DNA of 44,875 nucleotides from assembly GCF_004348685.1 (NCBI RefSeq), contig NZ_SMKO01000066.1, positions 1 to 44,875 of the forward strand. The letters are read 5' to 3'. Source of the stretch: Nonomuraea deserti. GTDB taxonomy: Bacteria; Actinomycetota; Actinomycetes; Streptosporangiales; Streptosporangiaceae. This document shows, one piece after another, positions 31,535 to 38,643 of the stretch (position 1 is the first letter of the stretch; the number at the start of each line of letters is the position of its first letter). The position numbers were made by a program, and so were the translations under genes. The notes below the pieces were generated by a model. It ran no database searches. It had not been told where the DNA came from and saw nothing but the letters and a program-made list of their open reading frames with translations.

Positions 31535-32970
31535 GCCCGCCCGAAGATGACCCGCTTGCCGTAGGCGGAGGCGTCACCGCAGAGCACGCACCGCCCGGTC
31601 TCGGGGGCGCCGTCGAGCGGAATGCAGCGCGGAGTCGCCGCGACCTTGGCCTTGATGTCGGCCTCGCACGCGGCTTTGCCGCAGTGCAACGCCAACGCCC
31701 ATCCCGACGCGACGGCATCCGTGAAGGAGTCCCAGGACTCCACCTCCGCGGTGTGACTGTCGCGGAATTCGGTCGCCCGCCGGAGAAGGAAGGCCTGGAA
31801 ATCCTCCAGCACGCCAGGAAGGAGCTCCGGTACGGAGGACAGCGGGATGCTCTGCTTGCCCTCGTCGCCGAGCCGCTTGGCCATCACCACGGTGCCGGAC
31901 TCGAGGTCGCGCGGACCGAGTTCGAGCCGGACGGGAGCTCCGCGCAGCTCCCAGTCATTGAACCGGAAGCCGGGCGAGAGTTGTGCGCGGTCGTCGACGT
32001 GGGTGCGTACACCGGCCGCCTTGAGCCGCCCCGCGAGCTCCCGCGCCGCGGCCGAGGTCTGCGCGCCCTGGTCGCCGCGTCCGATCGGCACGATGACGAC
32101 CTGGTAGGGGGCCAGCCTGGGCGGCAGGACCAGCCCCTTGTCGTCGCCGTGGGTCATGATGACCCCGCCGATCATCCGCGTCGACATGCCCCATGAGGTG
32201 GTGTGGCACAGCTCGAGCTGGCCGGCTTCCGAGGTGTACTGGATGTCGAAGGCCTTGGCGAAGTTGGTGCCCATGTAGTGGGAGGTGCCGGCCTGGAGCG
32301 CCTTGCCGTCCCGCATCATGCCCTCGATGGTGAACGTACGGACGGCGCCGGCGAACCGCTCACCGGCCGTCTTCTCGCCCGGCACCACCGGGATCGCCGC
32401 GACGTCCCGCGCGACCTCCGTGTAGAGATCGAGCGCCAGCATCGTCTCGCGCATCGCGTCGGCCTCGCCGGCGTGTGCCGTGTGACCCTCCTGCCAGAGG
32501 AATTCCGTCGTGCGCAGGAACATGCGCGGCCGCAGCTCCCAGCGCACGACGTTGGCCCACTGGTTGAGCAGGAGGGGGAGGTCACGATGGGATGAGACCC
32601 ACTTGGCCATCATCTCACCGATGATCGTCTCCGAGGTGGGCCGGACGATCAGCGGCTCTTCGAGCTCCTTGCCGCCGGCGTGCGTGACGACGGCGAGCTC
32701 GGGCGAGAATCCCTCGACGTGATCGGCCTCTCGCCGGAGGTAGCTCTCCGGGATCAGGAGAGGGAAATAGGCGTTCTCGTGACCGGTGTCCTTGATCCGG
32801 CGGTCGAGCTCGTCCTGGATGAGCTCCCACAGGCGGTAGCCGTACGGTCGGATGACCATGGTGCCCTTGGCCGGGCCCCTGTCGACGAGCTGCGCCTTGG
32901 CGACCAGCTCGTTGTACCAGGCAGAGAAGTCCTCCTGCTGAGGAGTCACACCACGTTCGTCACGTCCCAT
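31528..32970 (-). CDS. proS: Prolyl-tRNA synthetase, archaeal/eukaryal type
   Basis: A 480-residue class II aminoacyl-tRNA synthetase. Motif 2 region LRPRMFLRTTEFLWQEGHTA, the ATP site RPTSETIIG, motif 3 around GGVIMTHGDDKGLVLPP and the anticodon-binding domain (QVVIVPIGRGDQGAQ) are present. The final zinc-binding-like part (CGKAACEADIKAK, CVLCGDASAYGK, ending GRAY) identifies the archaeal/eukaryal (ProS type 3) form, which lacks the large insertion and editing domain of the usual bacterial ProRS. Start ATG 32970 (MGRDERGV) is chosen; the frame to 33264 has no homology. A genome may also carry the bacterial form. Confidence 0.92.
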   Translation of the reverse strand: MGRDERGVTPQQEDFSAWYNELVAKAQLVDRGPAKGTMVIRPYGYRLWELIQDELDRRIKDTGHENAYFPLLIPESYLRREADHVEGFSPELAVVTHAGGKELEEPLIVRPTSETIIGEMMAKWVSSHRDLPLLLNQWANVVRWELRPRMFLRTTEFLWQEGHTAHAGEADAMRETMLALDLYTEVARDVAAIPVVPGEKTAGERFAGAVRTFTIEGMMRDGKALQAGTSHYMGTNFAKAFDIQYTSEAGQLELCHTTSWGMSTRMIGGVIMTHGDDKGLVLPPRLAPYQVVIVPIGRGDQGAQTSAAARELAGRLKAAGVRTHVDDRAQLSPGFRFNDWELRGAPVRLELGPRDLESGTVVMAKRLGDEGKQSIPLSSVPELLPGVLEDFQAFLLRRATEFRDSHTAEVESWDSFTDAVASGWALALHCGKAACEADIKAKVAATPRCIPLDGAPETGRCVLCGDASAYGKRVIFGRAY

Positions 32971-33583
32971 GCAGGGAGAATATCGCGCGCGCGCCCTGGC
33001 ACACTCTCTGCGCATCCAGCTGCCGGAGCTGCCGACATCGAGCAGTCCTGGGACTCCGCGCAGCCGGCCGGGGACAGCCGATCGGCAGCGTCCACCCTGA
33101 GCCGCGCCTTTCTGGACGGGGAACATTCGCGGATGAAGGCCGCGGCCCTCGCCGAGGTGCCGCAGGCGTGGAAAGGCAGGCCGTCGAACGGCGGCGCCCT
33201 TACCCGATCCAGCGCATCCGTCCCGGTGGCCTTCGGCGAACGGCGTCCGCTGCAATGCGAGCACGTGCGCAGGACTCTCCGCTCATTTGTCGTGGCCTGC
33301 TTTCCGAGGAAATTGCCGGGCGTGAACACTTGGTATTCGATAGGGCAAAGATATGTGAGCATTTCCGCCGCGCCATGGTGGCAGTACCTGGGTGTTGATC
33401 GCGACGACGGCCGCCATAGCGATGGAGGGCTGGGCCAGCTCTCATGACAGCCCTCCGTAGCAGGGCGCCGGCATGTGAGACCAGCCTGCGGTCCTCGGCA
33501 GACATAAAGATCATGCGCCGAGCGGTCCACCGCCGTGTCGGCACGGGTCACCCGGACGGATGCCCACGGGGAGTAAGTCATGG
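32971..33583. other. Gene-poor stretch upstream of proS
   Basis: Open frames exist on both strands but none resembles a protein family, and codon pattern is irregular. No T-box (no conserved GGTGGNACCGCG-type bulge) was seen for proS. Confidence 0.35.
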
Positions 33584-33637
33584 CTTGACTGCTGGTCAAG
33601 AGGACAAATTGAGTTCGTTATGGGGATCCACTAGAGT
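33584..33637 (+). promoter_or_regulatory. Promoter with adjoining inverted repeat
   Basis: TTGAGT (33609-33614), 17 nt, TAGAGT (33632-33637) makes a good sigma-70-type promoter 35 bp before the secreted-protein start. CTTGAC (33584-33589) and GTCAAG (33595-33600) form a perfect inverted repeat just upstream, a possible regulator site. Confidence 0.5.
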
Positions 33638-33672
33638 CCCCATCGGCAATTCCCCCTCACAGAGGACCAAGC

Positions 33673-34038
33673 GTGAAGCTAAGGAAAGTGATCCCCGCCC
33701 TGGCCGCGACAGGTGCTGCCGCCACCCTGTTGCTGGGCGCCGCCCCATCCGCCGGCGCCCAGGCGACGACCCAGGTCAGCGCGGAGGCGGCCAGCGGCTA
33801 TCCCAGGCTGAAGTGCTCGAAGGTCACGGAGAAGGGCGGCTGGCAGTCGTATCGCTACGTCACGGTCAAGAACAACTGTCAGAGTACGCTCAAGGCCAAC
33901 GTCGAATGGTCGGGCAAGGACAGTGGCTGGGTGGCCATTTCCAAAGGGACGTCGCACACGTTCAAGCGGGAAATCATCATGGGGGCCTACGGCGTGAAGA
34001 TGTACTACAAGGGCAAGCGGTACAACACCGACCTCTGA
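33673..34038 (+). CDS. Small secreted protein, family unknown
   Basis: A 121-residue protein from GTG 33673 (AGAGGA ribosome-binding site 6 nt upstream). Residues 1-30 form a Sec signal peptide (LRKVIPALAATGAAATLLLG, cleavage probably after AGA). The mature part of about 90 residues is basic and aromatic, with two Cys that may form one disulfide (KCSKV and NNCQS), and ends MYYKGKRYNTDL. Beta-strand-rich pattern (SYRYVTVKNNC, HTFKREIIMGAYGVKMYY) recalls small secreted inhibitors or Streptomyces-type extracellular proteins, but no family is recognised. It has its own promoter and a hairpin after it, so it is a single-gene unit. Confidence 0.75.
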   Translation: MKLRKVIPALAATGAAATLLLGAAPSAGAQATTQVSAEAASGYPRLKCSKVTEKGGWQSYRYVTVKNNCQSTLKANVEWSGKDSGWVAISKGTSHTFKREIIMGAYGVKMYYKGKRYNTDL

Positions 34039-34111
34039 AATCCGCCGCGATGCCCATGCTCATGGCTGTGTAAGGCCGATCGGCTGGAGGCGCTCAACCC
34101 GATAACGGGAA

Positions 34112-34140
34112 ACGGGCCGGTCCATCACGGGTCGGCCCGT
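34112..34140 (+). terminator. Terminator hairpin after the secreted-protein gene
   Basis: ACGGGCCG (34112-34119) pairs with CGGCCCGT (34133-34140), extended by GTCC/GGGT with wobble pairs, and a 5-nt loop. It has no long U-tract, as is common in actinomycetes. Confidence 0.6.
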
Positions 34141-34570
34141 CATCGTTGTGAGAGGGCGGTTCACGGGTCTATGACGTGTTCGCTAATCCGGTGACGAATT
34201 TCCTTGTCGGTGCCGTCTTCTTGGCAGAGCACCTCGCGCAGGGATCAGGGCTTGCGAACACGCGGCGGCATAGTCGATTGGGCATCCTTGAGCGCGGTTC
34301 GGCGTTCATGTTCGGCGAGGGCTGAACTCGCCGTTGGCGGAATGGCGGCTGGCAACCGTGGCGAGCGCGCCCGGCCGGGCCTGCGGGAGGTGGTCCGCCC
34401 TGTCGTCGTGAGGTTCGCACCGGAGCACGCGACGACCGCGCTGGCCGCCTGGCCTGCTGACCGTCGCGATCCCCCTGCTCGCGGTGGCGGTGACGCTGCA
34501 CGTGAAGCCCTCGCCGGAGATGCCGGCCGGCTCTCAGCGGGGAACCACCTGAGCGCGGACGCCCGGCAGC
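34141..34570. other. Gene-poor stretch
   Basis: One plus-strand line near 34450-34530 reads LLTVAIPLLAVAVTLHVKPS and could be the end of a lost membrane protein. No intact gene is visible. Confidence 0.3.
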
Positions 34571-34799
34571 TCATCGAACGCGGCCGAGGCGTCCATCGTG
34601 ATCACTGTTCTCGCCGTGGCCGCGGCTGGCCAGAAACGCCTTGACCATGCGCCGCGGTGCGACAGGAGCGGGGCATATCACGGCAATGCTTCCCTCCGCG
34701 GGTCACCACTATTGTCTCCCCGTGTTCGGCCTGGTCAAGGACGGCGGCGAAGCTCCGGGAGGCTTCGGTGGGGGCATCACCTTCATCAAATCGGATCAT
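34571..34799 (-). pseudogene. Phd/YefM-type antitoxin, frameshifted
   Basis: From ATG 34799 the sequence reads DAPTEASRSFAAVLDQAEHG then ETIVVTRGGK, the N-terminal DNA-binding half of Phd/YefM antitoxins. A frame shift at about 34690 then moves the family continuation (VICPAPVAPRRMVKAFLASR) to another frame, ending at a TGA at 34571-34573. The usual C-terminal toxin-binding region is lost. No intact VapC- or Doc-type toxin gene is seen downstream on the same strand. Probably a dead toxin-antitoxin module. Confidence 0.65.
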
Positions 34800-35458
34800 C
34801 CGATAGCAAGGGTGTCACTCAGTCCAGATATGCCAAGCCCTACGTGCTTCACCTGGGAATTTGCCGAAGCGCCCCGGCCGTGCGCGCGCGGGAGGTGCCG
34901 GTGGGCGGGTGGGTTTACCCAGGTCACAGGTTGACATCAATGTCACGTAACGCGAATCACATATTTTCTCTCTGGACAAGCGCCCCGTTCTCTGTTTGAG
35001 ATCGTCCCGTGACGGCCTCGAAAGCGTTTCGGCGGGATGGGGCGATCACCGTCACCGGCGACGTTTGCCCAGCTCAGACAGGGTAGTAACCGGGTTTGGC
35101 GGCAAGTATAACCCACCAGACGACTCGGAAAACGGACAAGCCATTTTCCCTACCCGGTGATACCGGGGCCTCAAACATCGCGGACCGAAGACGGTTCGGA
35201 GGAGCACACAGGAACGTCCGCTAGGTTCGGGGCCCATGTTGGCGAAACGCATCGCCGGTTCGGCGTACGCATGGAGGCCCTGCCCGCATGCGCGGGGCCG
35301 GATGTCTTCGAGCGGCGCCGAAGCGGCGGAGCGTATCGCGAGGCCACGGTGCCTCCGGGCCTTCCCCTCTTGCATAGGAAACCGAACGGCGGGGACACCT
35401 GTCTTTGATCCGTTCGGATGAGCATAGTTAACGTTATCGGCACGAACGGGAGTAGAGC
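34800..35458. other. Gene-poor stretch upstream of ehuB
   Basis: No gene or recognised RNA. The stretch must contain the ehu operon promoter. CGGACCGAAGACGGTTCGG (35180-35198) has an imperfect dyad. No match to the ydaO (c-di-AMP) riboswitch consensus was found by eye. Confidence 0.35.
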
Positions 35459-36388
35459 GTGACGGCCAACCGTTGGACGCGTCGGGATTTCTTCAGAAGC
35501 TCGGGACTCACTGCGGCGGCCCTCGTCGGCGGCCCCGCCCTCATCGCCGGTTGCAGCCGCGTCGACGACGGCACCACCAGCGCCTCGCAGAGCGCTGACC
35601 CCCTCGCCCGCTTCAAGCAGACGGGCACGATCAAGGTCGGCATCGCCAACGAGCAGCCGTACGGCTACCGCGACAAGGACGGCAACCTGACCGGCGAGGC
35701 CCCCGAGGTGGCCCGCGTGATCTTCAAGGCGCTCGGTGTGGACAACCTTGAGGCGCAGATCGTCGACTCCTTCGGCTCCCTGATCCCCGGGCTGCAGTCG
35801 AAGCAGTACGACTTCATCGCCGCCGGCATGTTCATCACCCCCGATCGGTGCTCGCAGATCGCCTTCTCCAACCCCGACTACGCCGGCACGACCGCGTTCC
35901 TGGTGGCCAAGGGCAACCCGAAGAAGATCACCAGCTTCGAGGAGATCGCGAAGGGCGGCGCCAAGGTCGGCGTGCTCGAAGGCGCCGTCGAGAAGGGCTA
36001 CGCGGAGAGCGGCGGCGTGAAGGGCAGCCAGATCCAGGTCTTCCCCAACCAGAACGCGGCTTTCAAGGGCATCCTCGCCGGCCGGGTGGACGCCATCGCG
36101 CTGACCGCCGTCTCGCTGCGCTGGACGCTTCAGCAGCAGTACGCGGACGAGCCGCTGGAGGTGACCGAGTCGTTCGTGCCGGTCGTCGACGGCAAGGAGC
36201 AGGTCGGCGCGGGCGGGTTCGGCTTCCGCAAGGCGGACACCGGGCTCATCGAGGCGTTCAACGCCGAGCTGAAGAAGTTGCAGGACTCGAACGGCGTGCT
36301 GCCGCTCATCGAGAAGTTCGGCTTCAGCAAGACCGAGGTCGACAACGCCGCCAAGCTCACCGCCCAGCAGCTCTGCGCGGGTTCCTGA
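35459..36388 (+). CDS. ehuB: Ectoine/hydroxyectoine ABC transporter, binding protein
   Basis: The 309-residue product begins with GTG, with GGGAG 6 nt upstream. The N-terminus combines a twin-arginine-like TRRDFF with a lipobox (ALIAGC), so it is a Tat-type lipoprotein. The binding domain has IKVGIANEQPYGYRDKDGN, FGSLIPGLQSKQYDFIAAGM and ITPDRCSQIAFSNPDYAG, the SBP_bac_3/EhuB type known to bind ectoine and hydroxyectoine. It heads ehuBCDA, which would import compatible solutes for osmoprotection or as carbon and nitrogen source. Assignment rests on EhuB-like wording in the GLIPGL and FITPDRC regions and on gene order. Confidence 0.82.
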   Translation: MTANRWTRRDFFRSSGLTAAALVGGPALIAGCSRVDDGTTSASQSADPLARFKQTGTIKVGIANEQPYGYRDKDGNLTGEAPEVARVIFKALGVDNLEAQIVDSFGSLIPGLQSKQYDFIAAGMFITPDRCSQIAFSNPDYAGTTAFLVAKGNPKKITSFEEIAKGGAKVGVLEGAVEKGYAESGGVKGSQIQVFPNQNAAFKGILAGRVDAIALTAVSLRWTLQQQYADEPLEVTESFVPVVDGKEQVGAGGFGFRKADTGLIEAFNAELKKLQDSNGVLPLIEKFGFSKTEVDNAAKLTAQQLCAGS

Positions 36389-36395
36389 CGCGAGC

Positions 36396-37124
36396 ATGAT
36401 GACCGTCAACCCGTGCAGCGGGGACCTGCCTGGCGTCTTCGGCGAGACGATGCCCTTCCTGTGCCAGGGAGCCTTGGTCACGTTGCAGAGCGCGGCGGGC
36501 GGCGCCGCGCTCGCCATCGTCATCGCCCTGATCGTGGGGCTGATGGCGTCCTCGCCTCTGCGGACCGTCCGGGGCGTCGCCCGCGTCTACATGGAGTTCT
36601 TCCGCGGCACGTCCGTGCTCGTCCAGCTGTTCTGGCTCTTCTACGCGATGCCCATCCTCACGGGCTACCAGCTGGACAAGGTGTTCGCCGGCGTGCTGGC
36701 ACTCGGTCTCAACCTCGGCGCCTACGGCTCGGAGGTGGTGCGCGGCGCGCTGCAGGCCGTGCCCCCCAGCCAGCGTGAGGCCGCGATCGCGCTGAACTTC
36801 ACGCCGCTGCAGCGGATGCGCTACGTCATCCTGCCGCAGGCGTTCGCCGAAATGGTCCCCCCGATGAACAACCTCCTCATCGAGCTGCTCAAAGCGACGT
36901 CGCTGCTGTCCGTCATCACCGTGGCCGACCTGGCCTACGAGGGCCGGCTGCTCGTCAACTCCGGGAGCGACCAGCTGGTCGTGTTCGCGCTGATGCTGGT
37001 GATCTACTTCCTGTTCTCGTACACGATCACGTTGGTGATGAGGTTCGTCGAGAAGCGGGCCGCCCGCATGGTGGGACGGGGCAAGCCGCGGCGGGCCACG
37101 GCGGCAGCGGAGGCGGCCCGATGA
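36396..37124 (+). CDS. ehuC: Ectoine ABC transporter permease EhuC
   Basis: A 242-residue HisM-type permease with five or more TM segments. Its EAA loop for ATPase contact is EAAIALNFTPLQRMRYVILP. It starts at ATG 36396 (or 36399), 7 bp after ehuB, and ends inside the start of ehuD in an ATGA overlap. ALVTLQSAAGGAALAIVIAL and YMEFFRGTSVLVQLFWLFYA match polar-amino-acid permeases, of which EhuC is a subgroup. It should pair with EhuD to form the channel. Confidence 0.82.
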   Translation: MMTVNPCSGDLPGVFGETMPFLCQGALVTLQSAAGGAALAIVIALIVGLMASSPLRTVRGVARVYMEFFRGTSVLVQLFWLFYAMPILTGYQLDKVFAGVLALGLNLGAYGSEVVRGALQAVPPSQREAAIALNFTPLQRMRYVILPQAFAEMVPPMNNLLIELLKATSLLSVITVADLAYEGRLLVNSGSDQLVVFALMLVIYFLFSYTITLVMRFVEKRAARMVGRGKPRRATAAAEAAR

Positions 37125-37774
37125 TCTGGGACTGGAACTGGGCACTGGAGATCCTTCCCCAGCTGCTCACGCAGGGACTGCTGGTCACCGTTCAGGCGAC
37201 GCTCGGCGGTGCGGTGCTCGCGTTCGCGCTGGGGCTGGTCGTGGCGCTGCTGCGCCGCTCGCGCAGGGCGTACATCAGCCGGCCGGTGGGCGCGGTCATG
37301 GAGTTCATCCGCAGCACGCCGCTGCTGGTGCAGCTGTTCGTGCTCTACTACGTGCTGCCGGACTTCGGGTTCAAGATGACCGCGCTGACGACGGGCATCA
37401 TCGGGCTGGGCGTCCACTACGCCGCCTACACCTCGGAGGTCTACCGTGCGGGCATCGACGGTGTGCCGAAGGGGCAGTGGGAGGCGGCGATCGCCCTCAA
37501 CATGCCCCGCCCCTACACCTGGATCAGCATCGTTCTCCCGCAGGCCGTACGCCGGGCGCTGCCCGCCCTGGGCAACTACGTCGTGGCGATCTTCAAGGAG
37601 TCGCCCCAGCTGTCCGTGATCACCGTCGTCGACGTCGTCGGGCTCGCCCGCGGGGTCGGCTCCGAGAGTTTCCGCTACCTGGAGCCGATGACCATCGCCG
37701 GGCTGTTCTTCCTGCTCATCGCGATCCCGGCGTCGATGCTCATCCGTCGTATGGAGCGCCGTCTTGATACCTGA
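37121..37774 (+). CDS. ehuD: Ectoine ABC transporter permease EhuD
   Basis: A 217-residue permease, related to EhuC. FIRSTPLLVQLFVLYYVLPD and GVHYAAYTSEVYRAGIDGVP with the EAA loop EAAIALNMPRPYTWISIVLP identify the polar-amino-acid family. Its start ATG overlaps the ehuC stop by four bases and its end overlaps the TTG start of ehuA, so the operon is translationally coupled. Confidence 0.82.
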   Translation: MIWDWNWALEILPQLLTQGLLVTVQATLGGAVLAFALGLVVALLRRSRRAYISRPVGAVMEFIRSTPLLVQLFVLYYVLPDFGFKMTALTTGIIGLGVHYAAYTSEVYRAGIDGVPKGQWEAAIALNMPRPYTWISIVLPQAVRRALPALGNYVVAIFKESPQLSVITVVDVVGLARGVGSESFRYLEPMTIAGLFFLLIAIPASMLIRRMERRLDT

Positions 37775-38582
37775 AACGCAGTCTGAGAAAGATCCCCGTG
37801 CCGAGGGGGATCAGCAGTGGATGATCCAGTTCGACAAGGTCGTCAAACGGTTCGGTGACGTGACGGTCCTGCGCGAGCTCGACTTCCACGTCAAGCCCGC
37901 GGAACGCGTCACCCTGATCGGGCCGAGCGGGTCGGGGAAGACGACGATCCTGCGCCTGCTGATGACCCTCGAACGGGTCACCTCCGGCACCATCGAGGTC
38001 GACGGCCAGTGCCTGTCCCACATGAAACGCGGCGACCGTACCGTGCCCGCCGACGAGAAGCACCTGCGTCAGGTCCGTAAGAAGATCGGCATGGTGTTCC
38101 AGCAGTTCAACCTGTTCCCCAACATGAACGTGCTGCGCAACATCACCGAGGCTCCGGTGCGGGCCCTCGGCGTGCCCCGTGAGCAGGCGGAGGAGAAGGC
38201 CCGCGAGCTGCTGGAGATGGTGGAGCTGTCCGACAAGGCGCTCGCGCATCCGTCGCAGCTGTCGGGAGGGCAGCAGCAGCGGGTCGCCATCGCGCGGGCG
38301 CTCGCGATGGAGCCGGAAGTGCTGCTGCTCGACGAGGTCACCTCGGCGCTCGACCCCGAGCTCGTCTCAGGCGTGCAGTCCCTGCTGCGTGACATCGCGC
38401 GTTCGAGCAACCTGACCCTGCTGTGCGTCACCCACGAGATGAACTTCGCCAGGGACATCTCCCACCGGGTCCTCATGTTCGACCAGGGCCAGATCGTCGA
38501 GGACGGGCCTCCGGAGCAGATCTTCAACGAGCCGGAGCAGCAGCGCACACGGGACTTCCTCCAGGCGGTGCTGGACGCCTGA
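37764..38582 (+). CDS. ehuA: Ectoine ABC transporter ATPase EhuA
   Basis: A 272-residue ABC ATPase: Walker A GPSGSGKTT, Q-loop VFQQFNLFPNM, signature LSGGQQQRV, Walker B LLLDEVTSALDP and H-loop CVTHEM. It belongs to the polar-amino-acid/ectoine group. TTG at 37764 has GGAG 7 nt upstream and overlaps ehuD by 11 bp; an alternative ATG at 37821 (with GAGGGGGA before it) would start nearer the family N-terminus, MIQFDKVVKRFG. It energises import of the ligand bound by EhuB. Confidence 0.88.
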   Translation: MIPETQSEKDPRAEGDQQWMIQFDKVVKRFGDVTVLRELDFHVKPAERVTLIGPSGSGKTTILRLLMTLERVTSGTIEVDGQCLSHMKRGDRTVPADEKHLRQVRKKIGMVFQQFNLFPNMNVLRNITEAPVRALGVPREQAEEKARELLEMVELSDKALAHPSQLSGGQQQRVAIARALAMEPEVLLLDEVTSALDPELVSGVQSLLRDIARSSNLTLLCVTHEMNFARDISHRVLMFDQGQIVEDGPPEQIFNEPEQQRTRDFLQAVLDA

Positions 38583-38586
38583 GGAC

Positions 38587-38618
38587 GTCCGGGCCGGCCC
38601 GCGCCGGCCGGCCTGGAC
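38587..38618. terminator. Bidirectional terminator between ehuA and katG
   Basis: A 12-bp stem, 38587-38598 with 38607-38618 (one G-T pair), and an 8-nt loop, placed between convergent 3' ends. Confidence 0.7.
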
Positions 38619-38643
38619 GCGCCTCTGGTTCAGCGACTGAGGT

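Noticed and set aside
32971..33264. T-box leader or N-terminal extension of proS
   Set aside because: No T-box core bulge seen, and the translated extension has no homology.
33444..34073. Plus-strand ORF of 209 codons overlapping the secreted-protein gene
   Set aside because: Different frame from the signal-peptide protein, low-complexity, no family.
35171..36523. Minus-strand ORF of 450 codons
   Set aside because: Antisense shadow of ehuB; low-complexity, no motif.
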